Shown: one piece after another, positions 41,316-48,497 of the stretch
Position numbering within the stretch: position 1 is the first letter of the stretch
Layout of the letters: the number at the start of each line of letters is the position of its first letter
Assembly (NCBI RefSeq): GCF_040066175.1
Contig: NZ_JBEAAM010000014.1
Span: 1-64,000 of the forward strand
DNA from: Solimonas sp040066175
GTDB lineage: Bacteria; Pseudomonadota; Gammaproteobacteria; Nevskiales; Nevskiaceae
Direction of reading: 5' to 3'
Length of the DNA stretch: 64,000 nt
Notes under the pieces: model-generated
The model's database searches: none
What the model saw: only the letters and a program-made list of their open reading frames with translations
What the model was told of the DNA's origin: nothing
Program-made: the position numbers and the translations under genes

Positions 41316-44300
41316 ATGAACCGGAACATCCTTCGGAGACTCTGCGCCCTGCTGCTCGGTAGTGCGGCGGTGCTCGTGAGCGGGACAGCGCCGGCTTCGT
41401 CCGGCGAGTCGCCCCGGCGCATCGACTACCCTGCCTATCCGCCGGCGCCACGCGTGCAGACGCAGGCCGAGGCCGACGCCAAGTCGGCCGGCTGCATGAC
41501 CTGCCACACCGGAACCGACTCCAGGTCGATGCACCAGACACCGGGTGTGATTCTCGGCTGCACCGACTGTCACGGCGGCGATGCGGGGGTGAACAAGCCG
41601 GAAGGTTTCGACGCCGGCAGCTCGCCCTATGCCGGCGCGATGGCGCGCGCGCACGTGCTGCCGCTCTACCCGAAGACCTGGAAGTGGCCGGATTCGGCCA
41701 ATCCCGAGCACAGCTATGCGCTGCTCAACAAGGAGAGTCCGGAGTACGTGCGCTTCGTCAATCCGAGCGACTACCGCGTCGCGCGCGAGGCCTGCGGCGC
41801 CTGCCACCTGCCGGTCATCGAGGCCGCAGAACGCAGCATCATGGCGACCAGCGCGATGCTTTGGGGCGGCGCCTCGTACAACAACGGCATCCTGCCGTTC
41901 AAGCGCTACATCCTCGGCGAGACCTACACGCGCGAAGGCGAGGCGGCGGTGCTCAAGGGACCGGTGAAGCCGGACGAGGACATGGCGGCCAAGGGCGTGC
42001 TGGAGCAGCTCTATCCGCTGCCGAGCTGGCAGACGACGCCGCCGGGCGACGTGTTCCGCGTGTTCGAGCGCGGCGGTCGCAACATCACCAACCTGTTCCC
42101 GGAAACGGCGGTGCCCAACGCCGTCGGCACGATCCAGCGGCTCGAGGAGCCCGGGCGCCCGGACCAGCGCCAGTCGAACCGTGGTCCGGGCACTGGTCTG
42201 CGCATCTCTGTGCCGGTGCTCAACGTGCACAAGTCGCGCCTGAACGATCCGCTGATGTGGTTCCTCGGCACCAACGACCAGCCCGGCGATTACCGCTCGT
42301 CCGGCTGTTCGTCCTGCCACGTGGTCTATGCCAACGACCGCGATCCGCGCCATTCCGGCCCCTACGCCAAGGCTGGCCACACCGGCCTGTCGCAGAGCGC
42401 CGATCCGACGATCCCGAAAGACAAGTCCGGTCATCCGCTGCAGCATTCGTTCACCTCGGCGATCCCGACCAGCCAGTGCATGGTCTGCCACATGCACCAG
42501 CCCAACGTGTTCGTGAACAGCTTCCTCGGCTACACGATGTGGGATTACGAATCCGATGCGCCGTTCATGTGGCCCGCGGAGGAAAAGAAGCCGAGCATCG
42601 ACGAGATCCGCAAGATCAACCAGCGCAACCCCGAGGAGGCGGCGATCCGCGGCAAATGGGGTGACGTCGAGTTCCTCAAGCAGGTCTCGGAGCTCAACCC
42701 GCAGCTCAAGGACACGCAGTTCGCCGACTACCACGGTCACGGCTGGAACTTCCGCGCGATCTTCAAGCGCGACCGCAAGGGGCACCTGCTCGACAAGGAC
42801 GGCAAGCGGGTCGCCGACGACGATCCGCAGAAATTCAAGAAGGCGGTACACATGTCGTCGATCCATGTCGATGTCGGCATGCACTGCGTGGACTGTCACT
42901 TCTCGCAGGACGTGCATGGCGACGGCCACATCTACGGCGAGGTCGCGCAGGCGATCGAGATCGAATGTGTCGATTGCCACGGCAATGCGGATGCCTACCC
43001 GTCGCTGCTGACCAGCGGCCCGGCGGCGCCTGCCGGCGGCACCGACCTGTCCCTGGCGCGCACGCCCTTCGGCCAGCTGCGCTTCGAGTGGGTCAACGGC
43101 AAGCTGATCCAGCGCTCCAACGTCACCGAAGGACTGGAGTGGGAGGTGAGCCTGGTCAAGGACTCGGTCACCCCCGGCAACAAGCATTACAACGAGAAGG
43201 CGGCGCGCGCCAAGCTGATGGCAGCCAATACCAGGACCCAGGAATGGGGCAGCAAGGTCAAGCCGGAGAATCGCGCGCACAAGGACGAGGAGATGATGTG
43301 CATCACCTGCCACACCTCGTGGACGACGAGTTGCGGTGGCTGCCATCTGCCGATCCAGGCGAACTGGAAATCGGACATGCAGCACTACGAGGGCAACACC
43401 ACGCGCAACTTCGCGACCTACAACCCGCAGGTGGTGCGCGACGACGTCTACCAGCTCGGCAAGCACGGCCCGGCCAAGGGCGGGCGCATCGCGCCGGTGC
43501 GCTCGTCGAGCGCGCTGGTGCTGTCCTCGACCAACGTCAACCGCGAGAAGATCTACATCCAGCAGCCGCCGGTCGCTGCGAGCGGCTACTCGTCGCAGGC
43601 GTTTGCCCCGCATTACCCGCACACCGAGCGCAAGACCGAGACCAAGATGTGCGAGGACTGCCACCTGTCCGAGCGCAACGACAACAACGCGATCATGGCG
43701 CAGCTGCTGTTGCACGGCACCAACTTCATGAACTTCATCGGCTACAACGCCTGGTTGGGCATGGACGGCGAAGTCGGTGCGGTGACCGTGACCGAGTGGG
43801 ACGAGCCGCAGGCGGTGATCGGCAGCTACCTGCACCGCTACGCCTATCCGGAGCGCTACATGCGCTTCGAGGCGCGCGGCCGCGAGCTGCCGGACGCCTA
43901 CGCGCACGACACCGGCGACCGCGTCGGCTGCCTGCAGCTGCGCGGCGAGTACCTGTACGTCGCTCAGGGCAGGAACGGCTTCGAGGCCTACGACGTCAAC
44001 GCGATCGCCAACAAGGGATTCTCGCAGCGCATCATCACCGCGCCGTTCTCGCCCATGGGGCACGACACACAGGTGAAGACCACCAACGCGACCTGCGTCG
44101 CGCTGCCGTCGAACCAGCCGATCGCGCCATATCGCAACCAGGGCACGCTGATGCGTGACGTCAACCTGGAGCAGCCCTTCCATCCGATCTACAACTACGC
44201 ACTGATCAGCGACAGCGTCGAGGGCCTGATCCTGGTCGACGTCAATACGCTCGCGGACGGCGAGCCGCGCAACAACTTCCTCGAACGCGCGCTGACCTGG

Positions 44301-45041
44301 AACGAGGGCGGCGTGCTCGACGGCGCGCGCCACCTGACCGTGGCCGGTGACTGGGTCTATGTCGCCGCCGACGCCGGGCTGGTCGTGCTCAACCTCGCCG
44401 ATCCGCTGCATCCGAAGCACGCCGCGACCATCCCGCTGCAAGGCGTGCGCGGCAGCGCGGTGCAGTTCCGCTACCTGTTCGCGACCACCGACGAAGGGCT
44501 GCGCGTCGTCGATGTCACGCATCCTGACCGGCCGCGTGTGATCGACAAAGCGCTGGTGCCGTTCAAGAACGCGCGGCGGGTCTATCTGGTGCGCACCTTC
44601 GCCTACGTTGCGGCCGGCGAGGAAGGTCTGGGGATCGTCGATGTCACCAATCCCGAAAAGCCGCAGCTCTACCAGCAGTTCACTGCAGACGGCCGGATCC
44701 GCGATGCCTGGGACGTCAAGGTCGGTGCGACCAACGCCTCGCTGTTCGCCTACGTCGCCGACGGCGCAGACGGACTCAAGGTGATCCAGCTGATGAGCCC
44801 GGAGACGCAGCCCGGGTTCTACGGCTTCTCGCCCGATCCCAAGCCGCAGCTGATCGCGTCGCGCAAGACCGGCCGGCCGGCGCTGGCGGTGTCCGAGGGC
44901 CTGCACCGCGACCGCGCAGTCGACGAGACCGGCGGCCAGATGGCGGTGTTCGGGCGCATCGGCTCGCGGCCGTTCACCCTGCCGGAGCAGCAGCAGCTGT
45001 ACCTGGATGCGGAGGGCAAGCCCTGGTTCGTGAAGAACTGA
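41316..45041 (+). CDS. decahaem cytochrome c with C-terminal LVIVD repeats
   Basis: A 1241-residue exported protein. After a signal peptide (about 30 residues, ending near APASSG) there are ten CxxCH motifs between residues about 59 and 780: CMTCH, CTDCH, CGACH, CSSCH, CMVCH, CVDCH, CVDCH, CITCH, CGGCH and CEDCH. From about residue 865 come LVIVD-type beta-propeller repeats (WVYVAADAGLVVLNLADPLHP, YLFATTDEGLRVVDVTHPDRP, FAYVAAGEEGLGIVDVTNPEKP). LVIVD repeats are found in surface proteins. I infer an outer electron-accepting or -donating cytochrome at the end of the chain. No sorting signal shows whether it is periplasmic or on the surface. Confidence 0.9.
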   Translation: MNRNILRRLCALLLGSAAVLVSGTAPASSGESPRRIDYPAYPPAPRVQTQAEADAKSAGCMTCHTGTDSRSMHQTPGVILGCTDCHGGDAGVNKPEGFDAGSSPYAGAMARAHVLPLYPKTWKWPDSANPEHSYALLNKESPEYVRFVNPSDYRVAREACGACHLPVIEAAERSIMATSAMLWGGASYNNGILPFKRYILGETYTREGEAAVLKGPVKPDEDMAAKGVLEQLYPLPSWQTTPPGDVFRVFERGGRNITNLFPETAVPNAVGTIQRLEEPGRPDQRQSNRGPGTGLRISVPVLNVHKSRLNDPLMWFLGTNDQPGDYRSSGCSSCHVVYANDRDPRHSGPYAKAGHTGLSQSADPTIPKDKSGHPLQHSFTSAIPTSQCMVCHMHQPNVFVNSFLGYTMWDYESDAPFMWPAEEKKPSIDEIRKINQRNPEEAAIRGKWGDVEFLKQVSELNPQLKDTQFADYHGHGWNFRAIFKRDRKGHLLDKDGKRVADDDPQKFKKAVHMSSIHVDVGMHCVDCHFSQDVHGDGHIYGEVAQAIEIECVDCHGNADAYPSLLTSGPAAPAGGTDLSLARTPFGQLRFEWVNGKLIQRSNVTEGLEWEVSLVKDSVTPGNKHYNEKAARAKLMAANTRTQEWGSKVKPENRAHKDEEMMCITCHTSWTTSCGGCHLPIQANWKSDMQHYEGNTTRNFATYNPQVVRDDVYQLGKHGPAKGGRIAPVRSSSALVLSSTNVNREKIYIQQPPVAASGYSSQAFAPHYPHTERKTETKMCEDCHLSERNDNNAIMAQLLLHGTNFMNFIGYNAWLGMDGEVGAVTVTEWDEPQAVIGSYLHRYAYPERYMRFEARGRELPDAYAHDTGDRVGCLQLRGEYLYVAQGRNGFEAYDVNAIANKGFSQRIITAPFSPMGHDTQVKTTNATCVALPSNQPIAPYRNQGTLMRDVNLEQPFHPIYNYALISDSVEGLILVDVNTLADGEPRNNFLERALTWNEGGVLDGARHLTVAGDWVYVAADAGLVVLNLADPLHPKHAATIPLQGVRGSAVQFRYLFATTDEGLRVVDVTHPDRPRVIDKALVPFKNARRVYLVRTFAYVAAGEEGLGIVDVTNPEKPQLYQQFTADGRIRDAWDVKVGATNASLFAYVADGADGLKVIQLMSPETQPGFYGFSPDPKPQLIASRKTGRPALAVSEGLHRDRAVDETGGQMAVFGRIGSRPFTLPEQQQLYLDAEGKPWFVKN

Positions 45042-45130
45042 GACGCAGGTAACGCAAGGCCGGGGTAGTGTGGCAGGCTTCACAGAAGCCTGGGCCGCAG
45101 CCGGTTAAAACGCTCCCGTACGGTCCAGGG

Positions 45131-45373
45131 ATGACTACCGTGTCCACAGCAACGTACCTCATCGGAACCCGGTTTTCGGCCGCCCGCGCAGCGGGCCGTT
45201 CTGCGGCGCGCCGCCGGACCGAGGGACTGCTGTTCGCCGACGTCGCGGACGCGCACGGCGGACGCATCGCGGTGTTCCGCCGGGTCGGCCTGGCCGTGTT
45301 CGAAACGTGCGAGCCGCCGGCGGCCAAGCGCGCGTCGGCGCATGAGCGCGCGCAGGACCACCGTCCTGCGTAG
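45131..45373 (+). CDS. small hypothetical protein
   Basis: An 80-residue reading frame in the 412-base gap between the decahaem gene and a lipoprotein gene. The middle (LLFADVADAHGGRIAVFRRVG) has strand-like sequence and high GC at third codon positions, as real genes here do. No family is recognised, and a frame on the other strand covers much of the same sequence. The ATG at 45131 has GGGATG directly before it but no clear ribosome site. It may not be a gene. Confidence 0.3.
   Translation: MTTVSTATYLIGTRFSAARAAGRSAARRRTEGLLFADVADAHGGRIAVFRRVGLAVFETCEPPAAKRASAHERAQDHRPA
45351..45370. other. GC-rich hairpin in the gap before the lipoprotein gene
   Basis: A perfect 8-bp stem CGCAGGAC/GTCCTGCG with loop CACC. 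It overlaps the end of the small reading frame and has no T run, so it is not a clear terminator. A weaker hairpin (CAGGCTT/AAGCCTG, 45074-45092) lies after the decahaem gene. Confidence 0.3.
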
Positions 45374-45453
45374 GTATGATGGACGGTGGTGGCCAACTTT
45401 TCCTACATCAGTATGCTGCCGTCAGCCGACGGTCAGGTCGCGAGGGTATCCCG

Positions 45454-46566
45454 ATGAAAGCGCAAGGTCTTGCTGCACCACTCCGTTCCGTGGTCCTGGC
45501 GTCCAGTTTCGGCGCCGTGTTGGCTCTCGCGGCCTGTGGCGGCGGAGGCGGCGGGGGCGGTGACAATCCGATTCCCCTGAGCGATCCGAATGCGGTGATG
45601 GCCTCGCTGGCGACCAAGGTGACCTCCAGCGGTGCGGGGGTGCAGTACGTCACCAACAGCACGCCTCCCGCGCCGACTCCGCAAGATCCCGAAACGCCAA
45701 AGGCCGAAGCGGGCGTTGCGCAGTCCACCGCCGTGCCGGGCGACACGATCAGCCTGCCGGTCAACGTCTCGGGCGGACAGCAGCTCACCAACCTGTTCGC
45801 CAAGGTGCCCGGCGCCAGCTCCTATTTCAACGCCCAGCTGACCCCGAGTGGCGGCAAGTCGATGGTGCGCCTGCACCAGACGAGCGCCAAGACCAGCGGC
45901 TCGTTCGTCGCCGTGCAGCTGGTCGATTTCAGAATCGAGCTGCCTGCCAACCTGCAGACTGGCGGTGAGTTCTGCCTCGACTTCACGGTCAAGACCGCGA
46001 CCAACCAGGTGACGGTACCGACGCGCAGCTGCGTCACCGTCGTCGCGCCGCAGGACCGGCCGGCGCAGACCGCCGACGACCAGCCCGCGGCCAACCAACT
46101 GGGCAATGTCCTCGCCGGCGACTGGGTCAGCGAGTGTTTCGACATCGACGACTTCGATTCGAACGGCGATGGCGTCAACGACGTCAAGGCCGCCAAGGTC
46201 GGTGTCGGGTTCGGCGCCGGCAGTACCTATACCGAATTCATCCAGATCTTCGGCACGGACGTCTGCAGCGATGCGGCACAGACCTCGCCCTTCGTCGATG
46301 GCACCTACTCGGCCGGTGCGTCGGCGTACAACCCGCAGACCCGACTGTGGCAGCGCCCGTTCGACTTCCTGCCGGATGACCCGAACTCGATCGGCTTCCT
46401 GCCGTGCTACAACCTGCTGCGGCTGGCCGACAACAACGCGACGCTGCTGCTCGGCATCCCACTGACCTTCCAGTTCGACGACGGCGAGAATCCGCAGGAG
46501 GGTGACTGCAAGTCCCAGGATACGCGTCCGACGACGGTCATCACTTCACTGCCGTTCACGCGCTGA
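45454..46566 (+). CDS. hypothetical lipoprotein
   Basis: A 370-residue lipoprotein with lipobox LALAAC (Cys28) followed by eight Gly, a flexible tether. A Pro/Thr linker leads to a strand-rich domain with paired Cys (FCLDFTV, RSCVTVV, ECFDIDD, FLPCYNLL). It carries a calcium-loop-like DFDSNGDGVND stretch. No family is recognised. The ATG at 45454 begins the signal peptide; upstream ATGs at 45376 and 45379 would spoil it. Its place in the island suggests a surface partner of the cytochromes, but nothing proves it. Confidence 0.7.
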   Translation: MKAQGLAAPLRSVVLASSFGAVLALAACGGGGGGGGDNPIPLSDPNAVMASLATKVTSSGAGVQYVTNSTPPAPTPQDPETPKAEAGVAQSTAVPGDTISLPVNVSGGQQLTNLFAKVPGASSYFNAQLTPSGGKSMVRLHQTSAKTSGSFVAVQLVDFRIELPANLQTGGEFCLDFTVKTATNQVTVPTRSCVTVVAPQDRPAQTADDQPAANQLGNVLAGDWVSECFDIDDFDSNGDGVNDVKAAKVGVGFGAGSTYTEFIQIFGTDVCSDAAQTSPFVDGTYSAGASAYNPQTRLWQRPFDFLPDDPNSIGFLPCYNLLRLADNNATLLLGIPLTFQFDDGENPQEGDCKSQDTRPTTVITSLPFTR

Positions 46567-46609
46567 TGGAATCGGCGCGACGGACGCGCGCGCCTGACTG
46601 ACCAAGGCG

Positions 46610-46643
46610 ACCGCACCACAGCTGCGCGTGGTGCGGTTCTGTT
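46610..46643 (+). terminator. hairpin after the lipoprotein gene
   Basis: A 10-bp perfect stem ACCGCACCAC/GTGGTGCGGT (46610-46619, 46628-46637) with an 8-base loop, followed by TCTGTT. The T run is weak. It probably ends the transcript of the lipoprotein gene. Confidence 0.55.
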
Positions 46644-46787
46644 GGTGCGCCTGGACTCGTTGACGCGACGGGGGCACTTTAGGTTTGGCATTGGCGCTAT
46701 GATGGCAGCGGCTGTGGCGCTTCCGCGCCTTGCGGAGTCAGGGGTATCGACGTGCGGCTTGTTTTCCGGAACTTCAGGGGGTTGATC

Positions 46788-47513
46788 ATGCGAATTGCAG
46801 CAGCAGCAGCAGCGGGACTGTTGGGCATTGCAGGTGCCGCTCACGCGGAAGGAATGACCTTCAGTGCACGTGTCGGACCGACCGTGGGCCTGTACCAGGT
46901 CGACTCGACCGCAACGGTCACGAACCTGTCGACCGGAGAGTCGGCGACGGGCCGGTCGGACGACGCGTGGGAGTCGGCGTTCGGCTTGCAGGCCGGCTTC
47001 GGCGGCGGCATGGGCAATTTCTTCGGCGATATCGCGATCGAGTACCTCGACGTGAACTCCGACGCCGTGGACAAGCGCACCGACGTCCTGCTGACCGGTG
47101 GCTACCTCATCGGTCAGCACTGGTCGGCCTTCGCCGGGTATCGTCGCGGCATGCAGGGCGATTCGGCCTTCAACGACGACAACTTCGATGAGTCCGGATT
47201 CTTCGTCGGTGCCGGCATCGGTGGCGTCGAGATGGGACCGGTGCTGTTCGGTGCGTCGGCGGCCTATAACTTTTCCAAGGTGGACAATTTCGTGCCCGGC
47301 GAGAAGTTCGACTACCAGGGCATCAGCCTGAAGGTCAGTGCCGCGCCCAAGAGCATGCCGCAGCACAGCCTGCAACTGCGCTACCAGCGATTCAACGGCG
47401 ACGGTTCCCCGAACTTCGATCTCGACGGGGATGGCGTCGACGACATCAACATCAACTTCGATCTCACCGAAAGCTACGTCCAGCTGACCTACGCCTACGC
47501 ATTCGTCTTCTGA
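46788..47513 (+). CDS. small outer-membrane beta-barrel protein
   Basis: A 241-residue protein with a signal peptide (ending AGAAHA, residue about 20) and regular amphipathic strands (FSARVGPTVGLYQVD, FGLQAGFGGGMGNFFGDIAIEYLDV, SYVQLTYAYAFVF). It ends in Phe, as eight-stranded OmpA/OmpW-like barrels do. Near the C terminus is a DLDGDGVDD loop like those of calcium-binding proteins. No named family. The ATG at 46788 follows a GGGGG stretch and starts the signal peptide. Confidence 0.72.
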   Translation: MRIAAAAAAGLLGIAGAAHAEGMTFSARVGPTVGLYQVDSTATVTNLSTGESATGRSDDAWESAFGLQAGFGGGMGNFFGDIAIEYLDVNSDAVDKRTDVLLTGGYLIGQHWSAFAGYRRGMQGDSAFNDDNFDESGFFVGAGIGGVEMGPVLFGASAAYNFSKVDNFVPGEKFDYQGISLKVSAAPKSMPQHSLQLRYQRFNGDGSPNFDLDGDGVDDININFDLTESYVQLTYAYAFVF

Positions 47514-47524
47514 AGAGGCCGTTT

Positions 47525-47548
47525 GGCCGCCGGCGCGAGCCGGCGGCC
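47525..47548. other. 10-bp perfect hairpin before the cyclase gene
   Basis: GGCCGCCGGC and GCCGGCGGCC form a perfect inverted repeat around GCGA, 11 bases after the barrel gene stop and 12 bases before the cyclase GTG start. Without a T run it may be a weak terminator, or may hide the cyclase ribosome binding site. Confidence 0.45.
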
Positions 47549-47559
47549 GGTTTGACCAC

Positions 47560-48462
47560 GTGAGTACCGACATCCAGCATCGTGCGATTCTCTTCGCCGA
47601 CGTCGTCGGCAGCACGTCGATGTACCGTCGCTTGGGCGACCAGCGTGCGGAGGAGTTGATCCGCGCCGCGTTGGATCGCGTTGTGACCAGCGCCCGGCAG
47701 CAGGGTGGGCGCCTGATCAAGACCATCGGCGACTGCGCGATGTGCGAGTTGCCGGATGCCAACGCGGCGGCCCGGGCGGCGATGGAGGTCCAGCAGTTCG
47801 CCCGTCTGCCGGTCGCCAAGGGTGACGAGCCGGTGCTGTTCCGGATCGGCTTCATGGTCGGGCCCGTCGTGCCGCGTGACAACGACGTCTTCGGCGATGC
47901 AGTGAACATCGCCGCCCGCCTGTGCGACATGGCCAAGGCCGAGCAGATCCTGACGACCGAGTCGTCCGCGGCGGACCTTTCGCCGGATCTGCGCGCCAAC
48001 GTGCGCATCTTCGACCACACGCCGGTCAAGGGCGTCACCGAGTCGCTGACCATCGTCCAGCTGCTGTGGGACACGCGCCGCGCGGCGACGCAGATCTTCA
48101 TCGCGCCGACCGACGCCGCGCTGTCGAAGTCCAGCGGCCTTCTTCTCAAGTACGCCGACCACAGCGTCCTGTTGAGCGAGAAGGAACTGCCGTACACGAT
48201 CGGCCGCGAGAACGGCTGCAGTCTCGTCGTGCCGTCGCCGTTCGCGTCGCGCGTCCATGCGCGCATCGAGATGCACCGCGGCAAGTTCACGCTGGTCGAC
48301 GAAAGCACCAATGGCACCTACGTGCTGCCGGAGGGCGCCGAACCGGACAAGTTCGTCTATATCCGGCGCGAGGTGTTCACACTGCTGGGACGGGGCGTGT
48401 TCGCACTCGGCGAGAGGCCGGCGCAAGGCCTGCAGCATCTGCTGAGCTACGAGATCTCGTAA
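47560..48462 (+). CDS. class III adenylate cyclase fused to an FHA domain
   Basis: A 300-residue cytoplasmic protein. Residues 7-165 are a class III cyclase homology domain with the metal-binding Asp14 (FADVVGSTS) and Asp58 (KTIGD), the transition-state pair Asn116 and Arg120 (FGDAVNIAARL), and Lys54 with Asp109 at the positions that choose adenine. It should therefore make cAMP from ATP. Residues about 195-290 are a canonical FHA domain (YTIGREN, FASRVHARI, STNGTYV) that keeps Arg216, Ser230, Arg231, His233 and Asn251 for phosphothreonine binding. I infer that phosphorylation by the neighbouring kinases controls the cyclase, whose cAMP would act on the cNMP-binding domains encoded at 32.1 kb. 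The GTG start is at 47560. It converges with the kinase operon 35 bases away. Confidence 0.92.
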   Translation: MSTDIQHRAILFADVVGSTSMYRRLGDQRAEELIRAALDRVVTSARQQGGRLIKTIGDCAMCELPDANAAARAAMEVQQFARLPVAKGDEPVLFRIGFMVGPVVPRDNDVFGDAVNIAARLCDMAKAEQILTTESSAADLSPDLRANVRIFDHTPVKGVTESLTIVQLLWDTRRAATQIFIAPTDAALSKSSGLLLKYADHSVLLSEKELPYTIGRENGCSLVVPSPFASRVHARIEMHRGKFTLVDESTNGTYVLPEGAEPDKFVYIRREVFTLLGRGVFALGERPAQGLQHLLSYEIS

Positions 48463-48497
48463 CGCCGCGCGTCCTCGGGCGGAAGCGGCGGACGCGC

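Noticed and set aside
41244..45083. Leftward 1279-codon reading frame opposite the decahaem gene
   Set aside because: Shadow frame. The plus strand has ten CxxCH motifs and LVIVD repeats.
46673..46690. Sigma-54 promoter (GGCAC...TTGGC) before the small barrel gene
   Set aside because: The GG-to-GC distance is three bases longer than the strict sigma-54 spacing.
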